DNA from: Acanthochlamys bracteata
Lineage: Eukaryota > Streptophyta > Magnoliopsida > Pandanales > Velloziaceae
Length of the DNA: 64,000 nucleotides
Assembly: GCA_019914995.1 (NCBI GenBank)
Contig: CM034131.1
Coordinates: 10,076,501 to 10,140,500 of the forward strand
Direction: 5' to 3'
The notes under the pieces were generated by a model. That model saw nothing but the letters and a program-made list of their open reading frames with translations. It did no database searches and had not been told where the DNA came from. Shown in pieces: positions 44,291 through 55,300 of this stretch (positions are counted from its first letter, which is position 1; each line of letters opens with the position of its first letter). A program made the translations under genes and the position numbers.

Positions 44291-44574
44291 ATTACCACTG
44301 CTATAATGCAATCGGTTAGGTTTTAGTGTTTTTCTTGCTTTACCACAGATGAATTTGACTAGTTTTCTCTAACACTACTTTTTGTGAATCAACTGGGAAG
44401 GTTTATAGTTGAAGAATTTGGATTGGATCAGCTTGTGTATGCTCTGTGTTGTTTCCTTGCTACATTTTCTTCATTCTGTGAGAATTGGTGGTGGCTTCTC
44501 AATATTTAGAAAGGACTCTTAAAGGTGGTTGAAATGAATTTGTTAATGAAGGTTTCCACTGAGCAACGCTAGAA

Positions 44575-44765
44575 TGGTGTTTGATTGAATGTCCAAGATA
44601 AAGATATTTTATTACAGCAGTGCTTACAAGGTGTTTGATTAAATATCCAAGATAAAAAGTCTTTAAAACAAAATTATTTCGTTATAGCTATGTTCAGAAG
44701 GTGCTTGATGAAACGCTTACGCTTAAGATGATAATTTTTCTGTTCAAGCAGTGCTTACAAGGTGT
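44575..44765. repeat. Degenerate ~60-bp tandem repeat downstream of the SKP1-like gene
   Basis: GCAGTGCTTACAAGGTGTTT occurs at 44619 and 44750. GGTGTTTGATT.AA...CCAAGATAAA occurs at 44576 and 44631, with a weaker third version at 44700. No coding sense. Confidence 0.5.
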
Positions 44766-44880
44766 TTCTCAATAACAAGCTTTCTTCTATACAAGTAATT
44801 CTGATGAATTTTAAGCTCATTATTCTATGTCGTGAACTTCAACTATGAAGAGATGCATGCTACACAACTTTGGTTGCCAA

Positions 44881-45240
44881 TCAGATACCGTCATTGCCGG
44901 TCTCGAACTGCTGGGGAAGGTCAGTGCCTCTTCCATCCCCATCAAGGGTGCTTCTGCTTGGCAACAGAACAAACACAAATTTAATGTGATCTTTTACCAC
45001 ATCCTTCCTGGTAAGAAGTGAGAACTGCTTTTCTGTTTTGGCATGTTCCTCTTGAATGTCTGGCACATCTATTGGCTGACTGGAAATTGAAGTCTTTCAA
45101 CAATTCAGTTCACTGCAGCTGTCCTAGAATTAACACGATTGTGTACAGCTGCCCAATATTAATTACCACCGGTCTACCATACAGGTCAACAATAAAATCC
45201 AAGCCATTTGTGACCAAGACAGGGATCATCCATTCTATTG
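44881..45240 (-). pseudogene. Unidentified coding-like fragments
   Basis: Two stretches on the minus strand look protein-like but are not recognised. One (about 45235-45110) follows an acceptor-like TAG and reads PVLVTNGLDFIVDLYGRPVV then INIGQLYTIVLIL, a hydrophobic segment. The other (about 45090-44881) reads RKDVVKDHIKFVFVLLPSRS then TLDGDGRGTDLPQQF and ends in TGA. They are separated by a stop and no clear intron. The upstream exons that a gene would need are replaced by the promoter of CYP81 copy 4. They may be the 3' end of a broken gene. Confidence 0.3.
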
Positions 45241-45440
45241 TTTATGTGTAATCTATGAGATCCGTTCACTTCGTTTAACAAGCAAAACCAAAACGCAAAT
45301 TTGTTACTTCTCCTACATTTATCCACCTGTAGTTTCTACAACCAGAACTAGAATCCTCATGTTTGCATGTAATCATCCACTACCAATTAGGCGTAACTAA
45401 AACATTGCAACCTAACGACAGAGTTTGCACAACGGTGACA

Positions 45441-47245
45441 ATGGAAGCAAAAATCAGTCGACCTGCAGAAGTTATCTACTACACCGCCGCAACGGCTGTG
45501 ATTCTATTCTTGCTTCTCTCAAAGAAATCTAAGCGCCGGGTTCGGCTACCTCCTTCCGGTCCGCTCGCTCTACCTTTCATCGGGCACCTATACCTAATTA
45601 AGCCTCCTGTTCACCAGGCTCTATTTAGAATTTCTTCTCGCTACGGTCCGATACTTCTTCTCCGGTTTGGTTCTCGCCGTATTCTCGTTGTGTCTTCTGC
45701 AGACATAGCCGAGGAATGCTTCACGACGAATGATCTCGTCTTCGCAAACCGCCCGCCGCTTCTCTCAGTGAAGCATTTCGGCTGCAACTACGCTGATCTT
45801 GGTTCTGCTCCTTACGGTCCTCACTGGCTCAAACTCCGCCGTTTCGCCGCCCATGAAATATTTTCGCCGTCAAGAATCTCTGTGTTATCAAGTTTACGTG
45901 CCAGTGTGCTTCACTCGCTCATCCGCCGTCTTTATCATAATAGCTTGAATCAATCATCGCCGGCGACCTTTAACATGAAAGCAGCTATGGCAGAGCTGAC
46001 ATTCAACACTGCGACGCAGATGATAGCAGGAAAAAGTTGTTACGATAGGGACGGACAACAGCTGGAGAAGATTATAAGAGAAGTGTTCTGGCTTCTAAGC
46101 GGGTCTTCGTCAATGTTGGAAGATTTCTTACCATTTGTGAAGCTGTTCGGGATGAACGATTATAAAAACCGGGTTGCGAGATTGATGGCAGAGATAGACG
46201 AAGCATTTCAGTCGATTATTAATGAACGGCGGGGATTAATTGAGGACCTCGGTGAAGTTGGTGCTGTTAAAGAGAGGATGACTATTGTCGATGTCATGCT
46301 CGAGTTGCAGAAAAGAGAACCACAAGAGTACACTGATGATATGATTAAGGGAATGATACTGGTAAGCAAAACTTATTAAAAAGAAAAAAGCTTATAATGT
46401 GTTACTGATTTTTGTGTTAATCAATGGCTAAGCAATGTTTGCATAAAAATAGAGTAATGGACAATTCACATGCAGAGACAGGAACAGAGTTTTCGGTAGT
46501 ATAGAAGGATCTTGTTCCATAGATTCGTTCTTTCCATTTATCAACAGGTGTTACATTTCTATATTGTTCTTTTGAATTCTTAACAATTCATTAACTGCTT
46601 TGTTGCTGCTAGGATCTGGTGACTGCAGGAACTGAAACATGCGCTGGAACACTAGAATGGGCAATGACATTGTTGCTAAACAATCCACAAGCACAACAGA
46701 AAGCAAGAGAAGAAATCGAGACACATGTCGGTGATGACTGCCGTCTTTTAACGGATTCCGATCTCCCGAAGCTTCGTTACCTGCACAACACTGTCAAAGA
46801 AACACTCAGGTTATTCCCCGCGGCACCGTTGCTGCTACCACATTTCTCTTCCGATGACTGCACCGTGGCAGGATTCGATATTCCCCGCGGCACCATGTCG
46901 TTGATCAATGCATATGCAATACATAGAGATGAAAATGTTTGGAAAGATGCAAACAAGTTCAGGCCAGAAAGGTTTGGCAATGATCAAAGCGAACCAGTTG
47001 CAGAGGGGTCGTGTAGGAATATTCCGTTTGGGGCGGGCAGACGGAGGTGTCCTGGAGAGAACTTGGCAACAAGGATGATGGTGTTAGCATTAGGGACATT
47101 GGTGCAATGCTTTGAGTGGGAAAGAATGGGAGATGAAGAGGTGGACATGGTAGAAGGTGAAGGCATTACTTTGCCTAAGGCAAATGCTTTAGTGGCCAAG
47201 TATAGGCCTCGTCCATCTATGGTTAATGTTCTTTCCCAACTATGA
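45441..47245 (+). CDS. CYP81: Cytochrome P450, CYP81 family (copy 4, divergent)
   Basis: Exons 45441-46361 and 46613-47245 (517 aa), intact. The ATG at 45441 was chosen because it aligns with the start of the other copies and precedes the membrane anchor; the frame is open 26 codons further up. Catalytic motifs: I-helix AGTETC (312-317), ETLR, RPERF, and haem loop FGAGRRRCPGE with Cys451. Cys317 takes the place of the usual Ser/Thr beside the oxygen-activating Thr. It is clearly more distant than copies 1-3 in both exons and the intron (QKREPQEYTDD, KHFGCNYADLGSAP, ITLPKANAL), so it is the oldest branch of this array or a different CYP81 subfamily. Confidence 0.93.
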
Positions 47246-49020
47246 TTAGAGGATTTTACGTTCCTAAGAATATGTCAAAATCATATAATATATTAATATT
47301 TCGGTATGTGGAGTAATTTCTTTATTTATCTGAAGATATTTACTAATTCAATTTTGAGTTTAAACGCTGAAAATAAAAAATTTATTCGTAGGAGATTATA
47401 TTCGGTCCATTTTGAGATGAAAGATGAATATAATATATGTTAATTTCATTATTAATAGCATATCATATATCTATAGAAAAAATAAGAGTATTTTTTTAGT
47501 GATAACACTTTTTTTTTTTTTAATAGTCGAGATTATCTTCAAATTAAATTTTTACCGTTAAATATGAAGTTCTATGACTTACAAATATAATCATAAATTT
47601 CAGCTCAATTAGATCATAAATTCATTTCTATCTAATCATTTGATCAAAATGACATAAAAAAATATATAAAAAATGCATATCTTTTATTATTTCTGTCAAA
47701 GTGAAGTTCAACTTGGTTATGACATTTTGTTTCCGTTGTTACTTGCAGGAAAATAAGTTTCGTGCTACTCATACTAGATAATGTCAGTACATTTGTTGTG
47801 ATTAAGCATAGAAAGTTGTGACTGTACTATTTTGTAAATGCTCAAAGAGGGCAACCTATTAAGTTTAATTTCTTTCCTGGCTGCAGGTATTATTCTTAAA
47901 ATGCAGCCTATTCTCTGATCACTGCTCTGGAAGAAAAAAAAGTTTCTTAGGTACCAAATTTCTGGTAAGTTTTGCATGTGCTTTGAGGATCTCTGGGTTA
48001 TTAACCATGTACTCTTCTTGAGTTTAGAAGCATCAATTTAAAGTTGAATACTACAAAAGTATAATAAGCATAGGCCTACTTACAAAATGTTTTTCCTTTT
48101 CCAGAATGATCTGATAGCTTGTTACTCAAATTATACCTTATGATGTTTCTTTGATGTCCCAATAAGTAGCACAGAGAAGTTCTTGTTTGTAGTATTTTAG
48201 TATTGTATGCGAAGTGGCCCTTAATTTCTTACCAGGGGTTCTAAAGTTCATTCCAGAACTCATGACTTGGGCCATGTTTGTTAACTTCTTCACGGTGTTC
48301 TTAAGAAAATCCTCTGGAGTGTTTTGTGATAATAAATAAATAGAAAAGAGGTCATTACTTATTTGATGAATACTATCAATAATGACTTGCTTCCATGATT
48401 GCATGAATGAAGAGAATATTCGTACCCTTCAGTCATAGCATATTTTCCACACATAAACTCTAGAATAATTCTGGATTTCCAAATATCTAGCAGATTTTTG
48501 CGCACGAGCTTTGTTAATCAATCCAAGCTTTGTCTATACAGATAAGATTTATATACATTCATGATTATTAATTATTTCAGTGCATTATTTGATATTGTCG
48601 GTTGACCATTCTCTTGTTACAATGAAAAGAAAGCTTGCTAACTCCTTCGATGTCTCTCCACATAGGGAGCTCACAAGAATCTTTCGGACATGGTGGTGGG
48701 TCTCCAAATACCTTCGTTGCCAATATCTGACAGCTCCATGGGAATCGTCTTCTTTGAAGCATTCTTAAAACGTAGGCCATGAACCTACAGAAGCTGCTTG
48801 GCCTCGTCGTGTGAGTTACATATAATAGTGTCTCCAAATACCATAACGAGACTAGGTTCACTAGACAGCTCTCAAACGCAGCGAGTTTCTCTGTTATCAG
48901 TGATCTGGAACAGAACGCATAATAGCAACTTCTGTTCCGAGAAGTTCCAGCCTTTACTGTTAGAGTGTGTTTTTTTGAGATAAAATGAGTTGCTAAAATT
49001 GAATTATTATAAATAGTATT
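47246..49020. other. Intergenic region right of the P450 cluster
   Basis: AT-rich to about 47700, then more balanced DNA. Minus-strand frames at 48138-48404 and 48577-48861 (the latter with FGDPPPCPKDSCELPMW) have coding-like composition but match nothing I recognise, so no gene is called. Confidence 0.35.
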
Positions 49021-49515
49021 TGTTGGGCCTTCAAATTAGACTAGATTTGAGTTAGTAGCGGGTAGAAGTCTGGAATGGTGCTCAAGTAAAAAACAGACTA
49101 GCTAATTTTGAGGTGGGCTAATAATTCGTCTTGAGTTGGGCCAAGTAGATTTTGATTTGGTGAGCTTAACAACTCACGCCCCTTAATAGTTCCATATTGG
49201 CTGAGTGCTGTAATGTGTATGTGCTTATAAATAGGGGATGCTAATTCTTAAGCCAATCTTTTTAGTGTGGAAATTCAATCCTACAATTGGTATCAAAGCC
49301 CGATAGGTGAAGCCATCGGGCGTGTTGCTAGAGGAGAGAGATTGTTAGATCTTCACGTTATGTTAGGCTCGGATTAGTAGCGCGTAGGGGTCTGAAATGG
49401 TGCCCAAATAAAAAACAGATTAGCTAATTTGGAGGTGGGTATGTGCTTATAAGTGAGAAATGCTAAACTCTAAAAAAATTGGTCAATCTTTTTAATATAG
49501 GGACTCGATCTTACA
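49021..49515 (+). mobile_element. TRIM-like miniature LTR element
   Basis: LTR 1 is 49021-49285 (TGTTGGGCC...CCTACA). It is followed by a primer-binding site, TTGGTATCAAAGCCC, close to the initiator-Met tRNA complement. A 75-bp internal region follows, then LTR 2 (49361-49515, TGTTAGGCTC...CTTACA), which shares TTAGTAGCG.GTAG..GTCTG.AATGGTGC and AAAAAACAGA.TAGCTAATTT with LTR 1 but has lost about 110 bp. There is no coding capacity. It interrupts an AT-rich repeat: left flank ...AAATAGTATT, right flank ATTAGAAGTG..., whose uninterrupted form AAATAGTATTATTAAAAGTG is at about 62556. Confidence 0.7.
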
Positions 49516-50588
49516 TTGTTATTAGAAGTGTTTTTAATTACTTTTATTCTTTTGTAAAAGAAAATAAGTAAAAAATAACTTTTTTATAATTAAAATTTAA
49601 ATTAGAAATAATTTTTTATGAAAAGAGTTATAAAGGTGAGGGCGGAAGAAAAAGATAATTTTTCTTATTTTCTATTTTTTTAATTGAAAAATTATAATCT
49701 TACTGTAACGCTGCAATTAAGTTTGGATGCAAATTTGAGAGCGAAGAAAAAAATAACAACAGTGTCACATTTGGTTGATTCCTAGGAGTTTGACGGCAAT
49801 GCATTCAAACGGAAAGTCTAAACAAAAGTTCAATTGTTTTCTTAAATGCTTAAGAAAAGTTCGACACTTTTCACATTGGTTTAACCTTATTAAAGCTATA
49901 TTCATGTCTCAATTTTGTACACTGACCATTTGAGCACCTACCTATTGACTCAAAATATTAAACGCATAATCAATGGCTAAATAAATTTAATTACCACCGA
50001 ATAATGAGAAAGAGAAGAACGCACAAAATCTATGCAATTATCAACGGTTGAAATGAAGACAAGTTTTAAATTAGTACTAATTCATTGTTAACTCTTGATG
50101 ACTACGTAGTATTGACTTGTTATGAACTCATTGCTTATAACAATTAAATCAAATTTTTAAACAAATAAGTCTTTTTTGATGTTTACTGACACGTCAAAAC
50201 AGAAAACAACGTTCAGAAGAGTTTGACAAGGAAATATTTGATTAATAGTAGCATGATAAGATGGAAAATGAAACGACCATTTGGTTTTTTTTTTTATAAC
50301 TTTGGATTTATAAGGACAGACAAGGTTTCATATTTATAATAATATAATAACTTTTCTACATAGTGTTGACAAGTTTCAGTCAAACTTTTGTAAGTCCTAA
50401 AAATAAAGAACTTCGCTTTGACCAACCACAATTAGCTGCTTCAATTTTCCCCAAAAAATTACAACGAAGCAGCAGCAGCTCAAGAACCGAACAGAACAGA
50501 ACCACCAAACCAAGCAGCAGCAGCAGCAACTACTAAAACAAATTTTTAATAAAACAGAACGCAAGAAGGAACATCGTCTTCCATGGAA
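49516..50588. other. Intergenic; 3' side of the bHLH gene
   Basis: AT-rich to about 50400. 50460-50540 is CAG/CAA-rich (CAGCAGCAGC twice) and may belong to the bHLH 3' UTR. No gene is seen. Confidence 0.45.
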
Positions 50589-52180
50589 TTAATTCCTAGT
50601 GTTTTGATTATCAGTAACAGCAGCGTTGCCGTCAGTTCCCATTGTCGTCGGAGACCAAAGATCAGCGCCATTGCTGCTATCCGCTACGGCATGCTCCGTG
50701 CACGACATCGGTACCAAACACAGTCCTCTGCTTCTCAGATCACCTCCCTGGAACAACAACAAAACATGTACCTTATGAAACATTATCAGACGAGACTGTT
50801 AACAAAATAAAACGAATTTTCATTAAAAAGACTTTAAAAGTAATACATGGAGATGGTGGGGCAGGTTTTGCAGGTACGGGGAGCTGAGAACCTGAAACAG
50901 ATAAGAGAAGAGAAAACAGCAGAGAAAAGATTAGCTGGCATTACCGGGTTTGAATGTACGTACATGTAAAACGCAAAAGCCAAAAGAAGGCTAAACAGCT
51001 ATATATCTTCATTCATTTCATTTTGCAGAGGTCTGTAATTACAGATAGTACGTTTTTTTATCATTTATAGATATAGCTTAGATACAAACGTCTACTGCAG
51101 GGCTGTGAGAAAACAGAGATTTTTTTCAGACCTGGACTTGGTCGTGCAGAAACCTGATATATCCCAGTGCTTCATGCAACACAGAGGCAGTATCAGACTG
51201 CAACAACAGCACCAAAAAACAACACAGGGGTCAATGGAACCAAAAAAACTTTCAATCAAAATCCATTTATGTACTGAAATTAAAACTCCACGCGAAATGT
51301 TTCGATGTGTTCAAATAATTTGTAACACGAACCTTGCCGAACGGTGAAACTAGTTGTTGTAGAGCTGTGATCCTATCACCGAGTTTCTCCTTCCTCACCT
51401 GGAAAATTTCATTGATTTTGTGAAAAAGAAGTTTTGAATAGATAATACAGTTGTTTCCTTGATTGATTCGTTCTAGTAATCCAATTATATGAACAGTTTT
51501 AAGGAAAGAAAAAGGCTACATATTTTCACCTTGATTCCAGCAGAAGTCCCAGTTGTTCTTTGCTTCTTGTTAGAATTATTACCACCTGAACCACAACCAT
51601 TCCCGCCGCCGGCAGCCCTCCGACCATCACCAGTTTCAGATTTCTTCAAGAAAAAAAAATCAAAACCCAGAAATTTTTTTTTCTCTAGAACTCAGGAGAA
51701 GAAAGAAAATAACTTTAGATGGTCATGCATGCATGAGAAACTCGAATAAATGATTACCTTGGAATTTCTACTTGTTTTCGTTCTGGTTGTAGTCGACGGA
51801 GGAGAAGAAGAAGAGAGAGTAGAAATCGAAGAAGAGTCGCTTGAAATCTGCGGAATAGTGTTAATATTCCCAAAACAGAGCATCTGAGTAGCTGCTGCTG
51901 CTGAAGTAGTAGTAGAACAAGAAATCACAGAACAAGAATTGCTAGGAGGAGACGTAGAAGATGTTGAAGAGATTGAGCAAGGTGGTGGAAGTGGTGGACA
52001 GAGTAGCTCTCCTGCTGCTGTAGTTTGATTAAAGCTTGACGATCCATTATGGAAAATGTTCTTCTCTAAACTAAATATATCTCTCATTCCCAACACATCC
52101 ATCAACTCTTCTTCTCCCATTAACAACCCTCCTTGATCTTCTTCTTCTTCTTCGAATCTTTCTTTCTTCACTACTTCCAT
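50589..52180 (-). CDS. Atypical bHLH transcription factor
   Basis: Six exons on the minus strand: 52180-51758, 51643-51530, 51398-51333, 51197-51132, 50891-50847, 50747-50589. They sum to 291 codons (290 aa) with all phases closing. N-terminus acidic ([10 protein letters not shown]), then Ser/Thr/Pro-rich low complexity to about residue 140. The bHLH core is [52 protein letters not shown] and [12 protein letters not shown]. After it comes the conserved tail [20 protein letters not shown]. The basic region lacks the His-Glu-Arg E-box triad, as in the plant bHLH112/113/103/68 group I recall; some of these respond to stress or act in root-hair or epidermal programmes. Nuclear. The precise orthologue is not assigned. 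Confidence 0.92.
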
Positions 52181-52395
52181 TCGAACGAAGAACAAACCAA
52201 AAATCTCAAACCCCCTTCTTTGTTCTACTACTACTATGATCCAGAGAAGAAAGAAGCAAGTTTGAAAGAGGAGAAAAGGCAGTGTAATGAAAAGCTTCTT
52301 GTTCTTTTGGCTCTGCTTTCTCTGGTTCTGTGTTGTTTTCTCTTCTCTGTAAATAGATTAAAACTTGTGGGTAAATGGACGGCGAGGATTTAATG

Positions 52396-55300
52396 CATGG
52401 GAGAAATTAATACTTTTGTTTTCTTCTCCTTTGGGGTTGATGTTTTATTACACACTAGTCAAAAAAACTGCCAAACACTATAAAATTCAAATAAAAAAAT
52501 TTTTAAAAAAATTCTTGTTTGATTATTTTTGAAAATTTTGATTAAAAATAGTAAAGCAGTCTCTTATCTCATGATATCCATGCTTATCTTTTATTTAATT
52601 CTATTTAATTATGTTGAAATTAGTTCTATTGTTCATTTTGTTCCTTTGCGGTTGTTAATGTTGTTATTTTCATCTATTTTTAATCAAATGATAGAAAAAA
52701 TGTGTCACGGGTGAAGGCCTTGAAGTGATGTTACATAAAATACATGTACGTGTATTTATTAACAACACTATACTTTGCTAGTCACGAATTATCATATTAA
52801 AAGACAAAGTCTAACATAAATCTTCAAATCATTGCAAATTTATTTTAAAAACTTTGCAATTGGCAACAGGTTCTCCTGATCTGCAGCGTTAAGTATGTGT
52901 TTTTTACATATTTAAATTATCACTATAAAATTTAGATTATTTTGCGCTGTATTTGATTTATGCGAATGATGAAAATGAAAGGTTTTGAATCTCAACAATA
53001 GCAGCTAAATCTTATAGGTAGCTAAGGGAAGACTTTTAAAGTCAGGGAGGCAGGCAGGTAAAAAAAGGTCTACGTTTATTGGAAGAATATATTCTTTTTT
53101 TTGACTCCTAATCTACTCTGGATTTTGGGATGTTTATTAGATGAACTATCAAATATTTATTATCTAAATTAAATTTTATAATATTTTATATAATTATTAA
53201 AATCGAAATAAAAATTATATATTTTTGCCAAAATGTATTATAATATCTATATTTAAAGAATCTTTTATAAGTTATTTTAAATGTACCTTTAGGATCTTTT
53301 TCTTGAACAAATATTTGAAAAAAAAAAACTTGGAGAAGCTTTTTTTTGTTTGCTTGCTTTCATGTCTCCGATCAGTTTGGTTGATGTCAGTAGCCTCTCT
53401 TTCTCTTTTTCTTTCTCGACCATAGAAACACTTCCGAAGAAAATGAATTTTATTTTTTTTCAAAATTTTAAAAGGTAAAGAAGTTTTATATTATAAAATC
53501 TTTTGGTTTACTATTTTTGAAATAAAAAATAAAATTATTTTCTAGATTTTTTTAATAATTTTAATTTACAAAATTTTAAAAAAGACTCCTAAATATCTCC
53601 GAATAAATATGGAAAAAAAACCATCGAGTATTTAATCTATAGATTATTTCTTAAAATAAATAAAAACGGGTTATAATATATAAATATGTAATTGACGTAC
53701 ACATTGCAATCGGTTGGTAGGAATTAGCTCCATAGTCACTTCACGTTACTATATACATTAGTCTTATTATTTATGATTTGTATCTGTTTGTATTAATGAA
53801 TGTCTTAAATATTCATAACTAAAAATTTAAAAAATAAAAAATAAAGTTTTTGAAAAATAAAATAGAAATAAAATTTAATATTTATATTTTAATAGTTTTT
53901 AAAATATGTTAAAACTTAAAAAATATAATTATACTGAAAAATATACAAAAATTACAACTAAAATTTTATATATAAAAATAAAATTATGAATTTTTATATA
54001 ATAAAATATATGAATTTTTCATAATTTAAAATTTGAAAAAAATATAAGTTTACGGACTTTTAAACACGCTCGCATAGTGCATGTTTTGAGAATATTTTAT
54101 AAATTCTTTTGAAAAGTTAAAAAATAGAGTTTATTTTAAAAAATAGAGTATATTTACAAAATAAAGTAGTTTTATTCTATTTCGATATAAGCTCTATTAT
54201 TTTGACTTTAAAAAAGAAAAAAATATATAATAAGATTTAGTTTTATAAATTTTTTATATTTTAGATAAATTTTATATAATATTAAAATATTTATAAATTT
54301 TTTATAATAATAGGTATGACAATTTAGATTTTAAATTAAATTATTTAATAACAGAAATCAAATTCGTTTAATTCTAATTTAATTTATAAATTTATACAGA
54401 ATAATTAGATCAATAGTTAGATCAAATTCGAATCGATCTATTTAATAATTATAATTTATAATTTTATATTTTATATTTTTAAATTTTAATGAAATTATAC
54501 GATCAGTTGAAATAAAAATGTACGATATTTTTAGTGACAAATATAGTAAATATCTGTCAAAATATACATTCTTTAGTATATTTATCAGTTCTTAAAAAAT
54601 TTTAAAAAGTTTTATTTTTATTTTTAAAAAATATATGGTGATAGCTAAAATTTTATGATTATAAATATATACTAATAATTTCGATAAAAATTTTGATAAA
54701 TATAGCTATCTAACAAAATTTTATTAAAAATTATTATACAAAATTCAAATTAAATAGATTCTGAAAATACTTACATAGTAATATTTTCGATAATATTATA
54801 ATTCACATCTTACACTATTTTACTAAAATATAAAAGTAATAATTAATTATTAATAGTATATAATTTAATAATTTATAAATTATTATTATCGATTATTTTT
54901 ATTACTAATATTTTAATAAATAGAAAAGAAAAATCAAATATTATTTTTTTAAAATATGATAATTCAGATTAATGAATTAATTTTAAGTTAACTCGAATCG
55001 ATCTATTTAATAATCAAATTAAATTTATTTAATTCTAATTTAATTTATAATTAATTTTTTAATTTTAACTTTAATTAAATAGATCAATTTTAAATTCTAT
55101 TATCATATATTATCGTCCCTGTGTAATACTGATTTAGATGGAACTTTATTTATGGTTTATGCATTGCTGGTGAGGCAAATTTAATGCATCAAATGAAGTG
55201 AAAATTGTGGCATATTTTGCTTTGTTTTCTTCTTTTCACCCAAAAAATGGTTTGGCTAGAAACTAAAGAGGGTTTTTGTCAGGGCAGTATTCAGGAGCCT

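Noticed and set aside
45363..45440. Upstream start for P450 copy 4
   Set aside because: The extra 26 residues are polar, would precede the membrane anchor and have no counterpart in the other copies.
28026..47245. Metabolic gene cluster containing P450s plus other pathway enzymes
   Set aside because: Only P450s of one family plus an SKP1-like gene are present; no transferase, reductase or synthase of a shared pathway, so it is a tandem array rather than a mixed biosynthetic cluster.
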